Both the position numbers and the translations under genes were made by a program. Under the pieces are notes generated by a model that was not told the DNA's origin, made no database searches, and saw only the letters and a program-made list of their open reading frames with translations. Shown piece by piece: positions 1-6,354 of a stretch of 32,198 bases of DNA. Every line of letters begins with the position of its first letter. Position 1 is the first letter of the stretch. Source of the DNA: Verrucomicrobiota bacterium (GTDB lineage Bacteria; Verrucomicrobiota; Verrucomicrobiia; Verrucomicrobiales; Verrucomicrobiaceae); NCBI GenBank assembly GCA_017301975.1, contig JAFLEI010000056.1:1-32198 (forward strand), given 5' to 3'.

Positions 1-877
1 CGCGCCCGGGAGGGCCCAAGCCGCCGCCGGGTGGGCCACGTCGTGCGAAGCTGGCATCAGGAGTTCCGGCAAACTGGCGTGGGACGTAGGGATACTCGTC
101 CGTGAGCACGTAGTAGTAGGTGCCCTGAGGGAATTCAGGGGTGACACCGAAGCGACCGTTGCTCGCATCAAGGTCACCTGAGCCTTCGATGTATTCATAG
201 TCCTGTACGAAGGCACCGTCATACTTGCCGCCCGGAGAGCCGGCAGGGCGTTGGCCCCGCTTGATGGAGTAACTGGAGTCGAGTTTTTTCAAGGCACTGC
301 CGCCATCCTGCGCCGTGCTGTAGCCCCAAGGGCCGTAGATGGGGAAACCATCCGCCGCCCAGCCTACGAGCACCATCTGCGGCTTGTTGCCGCTGAGTTT
401 TTCGATCATGCCATTGGGGATGCCGTGGTAGTGATAAGCTCCGTTGGGCTGCACGTGGGCGTTGCTTGAGTCCAGCCCGAGATCGATCGCGCCGCCATGC
501 GGTTCATACTGCCAGCCGCTCGACGGGTTGCCCTGCCACCACTCTGCGGCGAAGGGGTCAAACACGACGCCGTTCACCGCGATGCCGAAGGGTTGCATGT
601 GAAAGGGCACGGGCTTCTCCGCAAGCTTCGGGTGCAGCGGCACCTTGTAGTCATAGCTTTGCGGGGCAATCACGTTCGGATTATGCCGGTTGGGAAACTG
701 GCCGGGGGTGTGGTCCGGAATGCCATTGGCCTGAATGCGGCGGTAATCGTCAGCCGTGGTGATCTTCACTTCGTTCGGGGGCAGCTTTGATGAAGCCGCG
801 AGGCAGGCGGAGACGAGAACGGTGCATCCTGCTTTGAGAAGCAGGGCAGGGGTGGCGTTGGTTCGGGTGAATCGCAT
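1..877 (-). CDS. YHYH-domain lipoprotein, 3' end cut by window edge
   Basis: Translating the minus strand from the ATG at 877 gives 292 residues still open at base 1, so the C-terminus is missing. The start shows R2 and R5, a short hydrophobic stretch and VSAC at about residues 22-25, which fits a lipobox (signal peptidase II), so the product is probably membrane-anchored outside the cytoplasm. The middle holds the signature AYHYHGIPNGMIE, preceded by GAIDLGLDSSNAHVQPNG and followed by VGWAADGFPIYGPWG; this pattern defines the YHYH protein family (PF14240). No catalytic role is established for the family; the histidine-rich core suggests metal binding, which is inference. A GP-rich tail (RRGPPGGGLGPPGR) begins at the window edge. 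It diverges from the XylR-like gene with about 110 bp between the two starts. Confidence 0.85.
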   Translation of the reverse strand, partial: MRFTRTNATPALLLKAGCTVLVSACLAASSKLPPNEVKITTADDYRRIQANGIPDHTPGQFPNRHNPNVIAPQSYDYKVPLHPKLAEKPVPFHMQPFGIAVNGVVFDPFAAEWWQGNPSSGWQYEPHGGAIDLGLDSSNAHVQPNGAYHYHGIPNGMIEKLSGNKPQMVLVGWAADGFPIYGPWGYSTAQDGGSALKKLDSSYSIKRGQRPAGSPGGKYDGAFVQDYEYIEGSGDLDASNGRFGVTPEFPQGTYYYVLTDEYPYVPRQFAGTPDASFARRGPPGGGLGPPGR

Positions 878-986
878 GTCGGCAAGGGATAACCCTGCGG
901 GTTTTGTTTCGTTACGAAAATAATCCGCTCCTGTGCCGTGCGATTCCTGCTTGCTTACGGAGGCGGAATCCGGTTTGCATCCTGTC

Positions 987-2159
987 ATGCCGAAGGCACC
1001 CCGTTCCAAACCCGCCCACATCCCGCAGGTCGCCGTACTCGTCGATACCTCGCGGTCCTATGGTCGTGACATCGTGCGGGGTATCCGGCGTTATGTGGCG
1101 GAGCACGGTCCGTGGTCGCTGTACCTTGAGCCGCGCGATCTGCACAGCCGTTTCCCGGACTGGCTCAAAGACTGGCCCGGAGACGGCATTCTATCCCGCA
1201 CGGTGGATGCCGCGATGCTGCGCCAGCTCAAGGCCACGAAGCTGCCCGTGATCGAGCTGCGCACCACGGTGCTGCCGCATTCGTTTCCCTTTGTGGGGAT
1301 GGACAACAGCATCGTCGGCACGCGGGTGGCGGAGCATCTGCGCAATCGCGGCTTCCGGCGCTTCGCCTGCTATCTGGACACCGCCGAGGCGTTCTTCGTC
1401 GAACGCAGCGAGTTCTTTGCCAAAACCCTGCGTGCTCACGGCTTCGACTGCGACGTGTTCAAATCCAGCCGCCGCCTGCGGTGGGACGAGCACCAGAGGG
1501 CGCTGTCCGAATGGCTGACCTCACTGGAGAAGCCGGTGGGAGTCTTTGCGGTGAATGACCAGCTCGGCTTCTGGCTGCTGGATGCGGCGCGGCGTGCCGG
1601 CATCGCCGTGCCGGAGGAAGTTGCGGTCGTGGGGGCGGAGAATGACAACATGCTGTGCGACACCGCATCACCGCCGCTTTCCAGCGTGCGCCTGCGCGGG
1701 CAGGCCGTGGGGTATGAAGCCGCACGCATTCTCGATGAGTGGATGTCCCAAGAGCGGCTGCCCAAGCCCGGAGAAAAACATCTGCTGGCCCCGGGAGACA
1801 TCGCCGTGCGTCAGTCCAGCGACATCGTCGCCGTGGAAGATCCGCGCATCTCAGCCGCGCTGCGCTTCATCCGCCAGCATGCCACGGAGCAGATCGATGT
1901 GACGCGAGTGGCACGTGAGACGGCGCTGTCGCGCAGCGTGCTGGAGCGCCGCATGAAGGCGCTCATTGGCCGCAGTCCGGGGGAGGAGATCAACCGCATC
2001 CGCTTTGCCGCCGTGGAAAAACTTCTCACGCAGACTGATCTCACGCTGGATGCCATCGCTGCCCGCTGCGGCTTCACGCATCCGCAGTACATGGCCGAGG
2101 CGTTTCGGAAGCGCGCGGGTGTGACGCCGGGGGAGTTTCGTCGGCAGAGGGCGGGGTGA
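987..2159 (+). CDS. XylR-type transcriptional regulator (periplasmic-binding-like sensor + AraC HTH)
   Basis: A cytoplasmic regulator of about 390 residues. Residues ~13-270 look like a LacI/ribose-binding-type effector domain: VAVLVDTSRSYGRDIVRGI opens the first strand and helix, followed by FVGMDNSIVGTRVAEHL, FAVNDQLGFWLLDAAR and VAVVGAENDN, the usual order for this fold. Residues ~285-388 are an AraC/XylS double HTH: IDVTRVARETALSRSVLERRMKA, then LDAIAARCGFTHPQYMAEAFRKRAGVTPGEFR. This fusion order is that of XylR, the xylose activator, and paralogues are common in Planctomycetota and Verrucomicrobiota, where ligands are mostly unknown. No xylose genes are adjacent, so the ligand cannot be named. 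I chose ATG 987 because the conserved domain starts soon after; ATG 933 in the same frame adds 18 residues. Neither has a clear Shine-Dalgarno. Confidence 0.9.
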   Translation: MPKAPRSKPAHIPQVAVLVDTSRSYGRDIVRGIRRYVAEHGPWSLYLEPRDLHSRFPDWLKDWPGDGILSRTVDAAMLRQLKATKLPVIELRTTVLPHSFPFVGMDNSIVGTRVAEHLRNRGFRRFACYLDTAEAFFVERSEFFAKTLRAHGFDCDVFKSSRRLRWDEHQRALSEWLTSLEKPVGVFAVNDQLGFWLLDAARRAGIAVPEEVAVVGAENDNMLCDTASPPLSSVRLRGQAVGYEAARILDEWMSQERLPKPGEKHLLAPGDIAVRQSSDIVAVEDPRISAALRFIRQHATEQIDVTRVARETALSRSVLERRMKALIGRSPGEEINRIRFAAVEKLLTQTDLTLDAIAARCGFTHPQYMAEAFRKRAGVTPGEFRRQRAG

Positions 2160-2164
2160 GGTGC

Positions 2165-2238
2165 AAAGTACTCATGAGCTTTAGCTCGTTCTGGGAGGGG
2201 CGGCGCTTCGAGAACGAGCTAAAGCACGGTAGTACTTT
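2165..2238. repeat. Imperfect palindrome (REP/MITE-like) after the XylR gene
   Basis: The arms 2165-2192 and 2211-2238 are inverted copies: AAAGTACT and AGCTTTAGCTCGTTCT on the left, AGAACGAGCTAAAGC and AGTACTTT on the right, with small internal mismatches and an 18-nt GC-rich loop. It sits between two convergent genes and supplies the stop codon of the minus-strand gene ending at 2219. It could act as a bidirectional terminator or be an immobile REP-type element; the GCTAAAGC core recurs at 5151-5201. Confidence 0.75.
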
Positions 2239-2725
2239 GGTGCTTCGCTTGAAACAGCTTCACCGCTTTGAGAATCATCGCAGCACGGGAGCCGAAGACG
2301 AAGTGGTCGAATTCCGGACGCAGTTCCATGATGTGAAGACACATGGCCTGCAGGATCGCTAAATCAGCGCCCATGAAGGAGATGGTTTTTCCGTCGGAGA
2401 AATAAAATTTCGCGCCGCTGCCCACGGCGATTTCCACCTTGGTCAGATCCTCCACGCGGCCCTCGCCGAGCTTCCTGCGGCGGCAGAGCCAGTGCGAGAT
2501 CACTCCGTCTTCGATGCGGATGGAAAACAGCAGGGTGGGCAGCACGAACAGGGGAAGCAAACAGCCCATGCCCAGGCAGATGCCCAGCAGGAGCTTCAGA
2601 TCCAGCGGGCGTCCTTGATGGTGGTTCATGGCGCCAATCGCCACGGCCGCCACCGCGCCGATGACCAGACCCGCGATAAAAATAGAGCGAATCTGTTTCC
2701 AAGTATTGCCAAATTCTGCGCACAT
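2219..2725 (-). CDS. Small two-helix membrane protein of unknown function
   Basis: 168 residues, not matched to a named family. Two hydrophobic segments are visible: residues ~15-32 (IFIAGLVIGAVAAVAIGA) and ~44-68 (LLLGICLGMGCLLPLFVLPTLLF). They are followed by a soluble part with CRRRKLGEGRVEDLTKVEI and GAKFYFSDGKTISFMG, which reads like a small beta-rich, PH-like domain of the kind seen in bacterial membrane proteins; that comparison is inference. The last codons and the stop lie inside the palindrome at 2165-2238, so the C-terminus may have been altered when the repeat arose. The start at 2725 has no good Shine-Dalgarno. It is convergent with the XylR-like gene. Confidence 0.7.
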   Translation of the reverse strand: MCAEFGNTWKQIRSIFIAGLVIGAVAAVAIGAMNHHQGRPLDLKLLLGICLGMGCLLPLFVLPTLLFSIRIEDGVISHWLCRRRKLGEGRVEDLTKVEIAVGSGAKFYFSDGKTISFMGADLAILQAMCLHIMELRPEFDHFVFGSRAAMILKAVKLFQAKHQSTTVL

Positions 2726-2770
2726 GATGGAGGCTGCTTTAACTGAAGTCTGCCCGCGAGGGCAAGAAAA

Positions 2771-2800
2771 AAGGCGCGCCCGAAAGATCGGACGCGCCTT
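2771..2800 (-). terminator. Rho-independent terminator of the secreted-protein gene
   Basis: AAGGCGCG (2771-2778) pairs with CGCGCCTT (2793-2800), with an inner CCGA/TCGG stem and an AAGA loop. On the minus strand the stem is followed by a run of T (2765-2772 on the plus strand is nearly all A). It lies about 20 bp past the stop of the gene ending at 2819. Confidence 0.85.
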
Positions 2801-2818
2801 GAGGAATTCAGTGCCGGA

Positions 2819-3322
2819 TTAAGGAACGGACTTCACGCTGGAGAAGATCTTGCCCAGGGTTTCCAGGCTCTTCTCGCTGTCTTTCTTGGAGATCCAGTAG
2901 GTGATGGTCAGCACCTTGCCGTCTCCGACTTCGGTGAAGAGGAAGCCGATCACGGCGGGGCCCCACTCCTTGCTTTCGCCACTCCAGGAGATGCGGCTCC
3001 ACTTGCGACCGGCGTCTTCGAAGTCCTTGGTCTCCTTGGTGGCGGCGTCCACCTTCACTTCATGATCTTCGGTGAGCCATTTGAGGCTTTCCTCGATCAC
3101 AGAATCCATTTCCTTTTCATCAGCCACCACTTCGAGGTAGATCGTGGCCACGTTGTCGGGGGATTCAGCGAGGATGCCGTCATCGGATTCTTCCGGTTCC
3201 CAGGAATCCGGGATGTTCACGGTCATCGCCGGTTCGTCCTCCGGAAGTTTGATCGTACCGGCAGGAGCCAGAGCAGGGAAAAGGGTGAGAATGAGGGTGG
3301 CGGCGATGAGGGTGTTTTTCAT
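2819..3322 (-). CDS. Secreted protein, DcrB/PsbP-like fold suspected
   Basis: Starting at ATG 3322 the product begins MKNTLIAATLILTLFPALAPAG, a good Sec signal peptide with an Ala-Xaa-Ala-type cleavage site; an in-frame ATG at 3358 would place 12 residues before it and is less likely. The mature part (about 145 residues) is acidic and lysine-rich: MTVNIPDSWEPEESDDG, then ATIYLEVVADEKEMDSVIEESLKWL, and ends VLTITYWISKKDSEKSLETLGKIFSSVKSV. The pattern 'peptide-in-front, P-x-x-W-E, strand-rich middle, final helix' recalls DcrB/PsbP-like (DUF1795) proteins, but that is a fold guess. It is monocistronic, with a terminator on each side (2771-2800 and 3426-3465). Confidence 0.7.
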   Translation of the reverse strand: MKNTLIAATLILTLFPALAPAGTIKLPEDEPAMTVNIPDSWEPEESDDGILAESPDNVATIYLEVVADEKEMDSVIEESLKWLTEDHEVKVDAATKETKDFEDAGRKWSRISWSGESKEWGPAVIGFLFTEVGDGKVLTITYWISKKDSEKSLETLGKIFSSVKSVP

Positions 3323-3425
3323 GTGGGGGGTGGCGCTGAACGCAACGGTCTCCATCAATGTTTACCTTGGATTTGCCCGCAAGTGGAATCCTCTTATCTT
3401 TTTGAATTTGAGTGAGAAAGTGCAA

Positions 3426-3465
3426 AAAAAACCGGGGAGGATCACTCGATCCACCCCGGTTTTTT
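3426..3465. terminator. Strong bidirectional terminator hairpin
   Basis: AAAAAACCGGGG (3426-3437) pairs perfectly with CCCCGGTTTTTT (3454-3465). Inside, GGATC (3439-3443) pairs with GATCC (3448-3452) around an ACTC loop, with one A/A mismatch. Both strands have a U-tract, so it can stop transcription either way. It isolates the upstream minus-strand genes (DUF2127, apbE) from the secreted-protein gene. Confidence 0.9.
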
Positions 3466-3650
3466 GAAGTGCGTACCAACAGCCATGCAGGAACCACTCT
3501 CTAGAAAATTGCGACCCGACGGCCTTGCGCCGCTCTCGTTGTCTGGTGGGAGATTCGCACAAGTTCGGAGCGATGTGTCAGAACGGTGTAAGACCTTGGC
3601 AAGGAAGATGAAAATCCCCGGCCCAAGCGACAGTCCTCCTTTTTTCCAGA
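3466..3650. other. Intergenic stretch without a supported gene
   Basis: The 185 bp between the terminator and the stop of the DUF2127 gene show no ORF with plausible composition. A weak stem (TGCGA near 3511 with TCGCA near 3554) is visible, but I cannot support an RNA gene. Confidence 0.4.
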
Positions 3651-4115
3651 TCAGGTCCGGGAGCGTCTTTGCAGCAGGACTTTCGCCATCAGAAGGACGA
3701 TCACCAGATTGACCACCAAGGCGGAAACATGGATGAACGAGGGCTTCTTGAAGATCTCGTACAATTCGAAGGGCAGGTAGATGCAGCCACCCACCAAGGC
3801 CAGCCACTCCGCCCAGGTTTTCTGCTTCCACAGCCCGTAGGCCTCCGCGAAACGAATGGTGGAATACAGCAGCGCCATGCCGGACATGAGCCACAGGCGG
3901 CGGTCATTGAGGGAGGACATCAGATCAATGAAGATATGGGGGTACTTCCTGGCCGGATTCATGTGCAAGTGGGCCACGATGTCACCGCTGAGCGCATGCA
4001 GATCCTTGTGCAGCAGCCCCAGCAGCCCAAAACCCGCCAGCAGTACGATAGTGCCCTTGGCCGCTTCGATCGCAGCCACCACATCGAGACTTTTGCGCAG
4101 GCCGGAGGAGGTCAT
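3651..4115 (-). CDS. DUF2127-family integral membrane protein
   Basis: 154 residues from ATG 4115 (an ATG 33 bp upstream, at 4148, gives an unlikely N-terminus). The start LRKSLDVVAAIEAAKGTIVLLAGFGLLGLL is the typical opening of DUF2127: a short amphipathic part and then a first membrane helix that follows an 'A-hydrophobic-K-G' pattern. Further helices lie around LWLMSGMALLYSTIRFAEAYGLW, WAEWLALVGGCIYLPFELYEIF and VSALVVNLVIVLLMAKVLL, giving four. The conserved RFAEAYGLW...WAEW and P-x-E-x-Y-E motifs support the family call. Function is unknown. It lies about 70 bp downstream of apbE on the same strand and could be co-transcribed; the terminator at 3426-3465 ends the unit. Confidence 0.8.
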   Translation of the reverse strand: MTSSGLRKSLDVVAAIEAAKGTIVLLAGFGLLGLLHKDLHALSGDIVAHLHMNPARKYPHIFIDLMSSLNDRRLWLMSGMALLYSTIRFAEAYGLWKQKTWAEWLALVGGCIYLPFELYEIFKKPSFIHVSALVVNLVIVLLMAKVLLQRRSRT

Positions 4116-4185
4116 GGGGGAGGATGCTCGGAAGGCAGGGCGCGGCAATGAGAAAGCACCCTCATTGCGGCCTCAGCGGTTCGTC

Positions 4186-5133
4186 TTACCGGGCCTGGTC
4201 TGCAAAGCGTGTGGTCACGCCCTTCACCTGCGCCGCCGCTTTCTCTCCACGCTCTTTCCCCAGCACGCACATGGCCGTGGCCAGGGCGTCGCTGGTGGTG
4301 CAGTCCGGGGCGATGACCGAGCAGGCGATGCGTTCGGTGAGACCGAGGCCGGTGAAAGGGGAGACGATGTGGGAGTAGCGCTTTCCTTCGATTTCGGTGA
4401 ACTGGTAGAGATCTCCGGAGGTGGAGACGGCGCAGTGGTGCAGGCGCACGGTTACGAGGTCTTCTTCCGCGTTGGCGCTGGCAAACTGTCGCAGCTTGAT
4501 ATCCCAGGCGTCGGTGCCGGGCGGGGGATCGCCGATGGCGATGTCTCCGCCTGCCATGACGAGGGCGCGGGTGAGGCCGTGCTCGCGCAGGACGCGCAGT
4601 CCGGCATCGGCGGCGTAACCTTTGGCGATGCCGCCGAGATCGAGCAGCATGCCGGGTTTCAGGAGCGTGATGGTGCGGGCTTTGGCATCGAGCTGCACGG
4701 CGTGCCAGTCGGTGGCGGCGAGCGCCTGTTGCAGGCGATCCGCAGGCGGGAGTTTGTGGGTGCGCTTGGTGCGGCGCCAGAGGTGGCTCAGATTGCCGCA
4801 GGTGATGTCGAAGGCTCCTTCCGTGAGGCGGGAAAGTTCGAGGGCACGTGAGACGATGTAGAAGAGATCGGCGCTGGCTTTGAAGGGCTTGCTGGGGCCG
4901 GTGTTGCAAAGCTGCATGAGCTCGCTGTTGGGCTCGTAGTCGGAGCAGACGGCGTTGAGCGCGGCGATGCGTTTGAAAGCGGCATCCGCAGCGGCTTCCG
5001 CCTGGGCCTTGGTTTCCGCATGCACTGAGATGCGGAAGGTGGTGAACATCAGCGGCGCGGAGAAATCGAAACGCTCCAAGGCCGCTGCGGGGAGGGCGCA
5101 GAACAAGATGAAGAGGAGGACGCGAGAGATCAC
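4186..5133 (-). CDS. apbE: FAD:protein FMN transferase (ApbE)
   Basis: ApbE moves FMN from FAD onto a threonine of target proteins outside the cytoplasm, using Mg2+. The product starts at a GTG and begins MISRVLLFILFCALPAAALE, a signal peptide, so it works across the membrane. The family motifs appear in order: MFTTFRISV at ~28, SDYEPNSEL at ~63, FDITCGNLSHLW at ~105, LDLGGIAKGYAAD at ~162, the MAGGDIAIG loop at ~193, SHIVSPFTG at ~254, and the metal-binding TTSDALATAMCVLG at ~278. Its length of 315 is usual for the family. No substrate subunit (Rnf, Nqr, or an FMN-bind protein) is encoded in this window, so the target lies elsewhere. Two REP-like palindromes separate it from the roadblock gene upstream. 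Confidence 0.93.
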   Translation of the reverse strand: MISRVLLFILFCALPAAALERFDFSAPLMFTTFRISVHAETKAQAEAAADAAFKRIAALNAVCSDYEPNSELMQLCNTGPSKPFKASADLFYIVSRALELSRLTEGAFDITCGNLSHLWRRTKRTHKLPPADRLQQALAATDWHAVQLDAKARTITLLKPGMLLDLGGIAKGYAADAGLRVLREHGLTRALVMAGGDIAIGDPPPGTDAWDIKLRQFASANAEEDLVTVRLHHCAVSTSGDLYQFTEIEGKRYSHIVSPFTGLGLTERIACSVIAPDCTTSDALATAMCVLGKERGEKAAAQVKGVTTRFADQAR

Positions 5134-5146
5134 GCTGAGCTATGGG

Positions 5147-5207
5147 CCGGACCGGCTAAAGCCGGTGCTACGATACGGAGAACCGGACGGGCTAAAGCCC
5201 GAACGAC
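5147..5207. repeat. Two tandem REP-like palindromes
   Basis: ACCGGCTAAAGCCGGT (5151-5166) and CGGGCTAAAGCCCG (5188-5201) are perfect palindromes with a shared GGCTAAAGCC core. Each follows CCGGAC and precedes a short CTACGA or AACGAC tail, so the two units are diverged copies of one element. They lie between the roadblock gene stop and the apbE start, where they could stabilise or attenuate the transcript. Confidence 0.8.
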
Positions 5208-5219
5208 GAACGAAGAGCT

Positions 5220-5618
5220 TTACCAGGCGGGCTCGGCGTGGAGCGCGTCGGAGAGATTGAATGAAGGGACCGACACCGGGCGGATGCGGGTGGTGATGGG
5301 CTTTGCCAGTCCTTCACAGGCCGCACGGAGAGCGGGGATGACATCGGTGTTCCGGCAGCGGACAAGCAGCACCCGGCGCTGCGGCAGGCCGTGCAGATAA
5401 ATGACGCCGCCGTCATGCTGCTGGACGATTTCCAGACAGTCGCCGCTGCCGGAGCGCCGGCCCAGCTCGGAGGCGGCGGAGAGCGTGGCATGCGCCAGCA
5501 CGAGGATGGCGGCGGTGGGCGGCTCGGCATCGCCGACGCAATGGATCAGACGCCCGGCGTCATCGGCGATGGCGGCCTGAAGGACATCAGGAAGGGAGGC
5601 GAGGGCGGAGAGTTCCAT
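5220..5618 (-). CDS. Roadblock/LC7-domain protein (MglB-like)
   Basis: 132 residues covering one roadblock/LC7 domain: an N-terminal helix (ALASLPDVLQAAIADDAG), the strand GRLIHCVGD, the long helix TAAILVLAHATLSAASELGRR, then DCLEIVQQHDGGVIYLHGLPQRRVLLVRC, the paired beta strands that end most roadblock domains. In Myxococcus the homologue MglB is a GTPase-activating dimer for the Ras-like MglA. Here an MglA-type GTPase lies 20 bp upstream, so the same partnership is very likely, although the process controlled is unknown. It is the third gene of the operon 9843-5220. Confidence 0.8.
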   Translation of the reverse strand: MELSALASLPDVLQAAIADDAGRLIHCVGDAEPPTAAILVLAHATLSAASELGRRSGSGDCLEIVQQHDGGVIYLHGLPQRRVLLVRCRNTDVIPALRAACEGLAKPITTRIRPVSVPSFNLSDALHAEPAW

Positions 5619-5638
5619 GGTCAGGGCACAAGGAGGGG

Positions 5639-6289
5639 TTACGCGGCGAGAGCGTGGGTGGGCAGCTCGTGAGCGGTGGCACCGCTGTCCACAGAGGCGG
5701 TGCGGAGGCGAAACTGATGCAGCACGGCTTGGGAGATGGCGTTGAGCGTGGCCAGCACGTTGCGGCCGCTGCGCGCGTCCGACTCAAAGCTGAGGAAGGG
5801 CGTGGGGCGGTTGTTGAAGAGGTATTCCAAGTACTCGACCGGCGCGGCATTGGGCAGGTCGCGCTTGTTGTACTGAATGACAATGGGCAGGCGGTCCAGC
5901 GCGCTGCCGTTCATGCGCAGGTTGGCCTCCAGGCTTTGCAGGGACTGCAGGTTGTCGCGCTGGCGGTCCATCTGGGAATCGGCCACAAAGACCACTCCGT
6001 CCGCCTGCCGCAGCACGAGCTGCAGCGTGGCGTTGTAGGTGATCTGGCCGGGAACGGTGTAGAGGTGAAAGGTGGTCTTGTAACCGGGAAGGGCATCCGC
6101 CTCGACAGCGAGGAAGTCGAAGAACAAGGTGCGGTCCTGCGCGGTGGAGAGCGAGACGAGGTCGCTGCAGCCATTGGGGTCCAGCTTGGCGTGGATCTGC
6201 TGGAGATTGGACGTCTTTCCGCTGAGCGGAGTGCCGCAATAGACGATCTTGAAGCTGACCGTGCGGTCGTCGTGATTGATGCTGGGCAT
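5639..6289 (-). CDS. MglA-type small Ras-like GTPase
   Basis: 216 residues. The P-loop reads GTPLSGKTSNLQQI at ~19-32 (GxxxxGKT/S). The switch II region is FHLYTVPGQITYNATLQLVLR at ~75, followed by ADGVVFVADSQMDRQRDNL, and the guanine-specificity motif is QYNKRDLP at ~139. The combination TVPGQ, VFVADSQ and YNKRDLP is characteristic of the bacterial MglA subfamily, which works as a cell-polarity or localisation switch. The extra C-terminal tail (about 25 residues, ASVDSGATAHELPTHALAA) is not part of the G domain. It sits between two roadblock-domain genes, 65 bp after the large upstream gene and 20 bp before the MglB-like gene, so it has two candidate regulators next to it. Confidence 0.9.
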   Translation of the reverse strand: MPSINHDDRTVSFKIVYCGTPLSGKTSNLQQIHAKLDPNGCSDLVSLSTAQDRTLFFDFLAVEADALPGYKTTFHLYTVPGQITYNATLQLVLRQADGVVFVADSQMDRQRDNLQSLQSLEANLRMNGSALDRLPIVIQYNKRDLPNAAPVEYLEYLFNNRPTPFLSFESDARSGRNVLATLNAISQAVLHQFRLRTASVDSGATAHELPTHALAA

Positions 6290-6354
6290 GACGGAGGGGA
6301 TTGACGAAGGAGAGAAAGAGGGATGCCGCAGCCTGCCGCAGAGCGCCGGGTTTG

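Noticed and set aside
3645..3670. Signal-recognition-particle-RNA-like string ATCAGGTCCGGGAG
   Set aside because: It overlaps the 3' end of the DUF2127 gene and lacks the rest of the SRP RNA hairpin.
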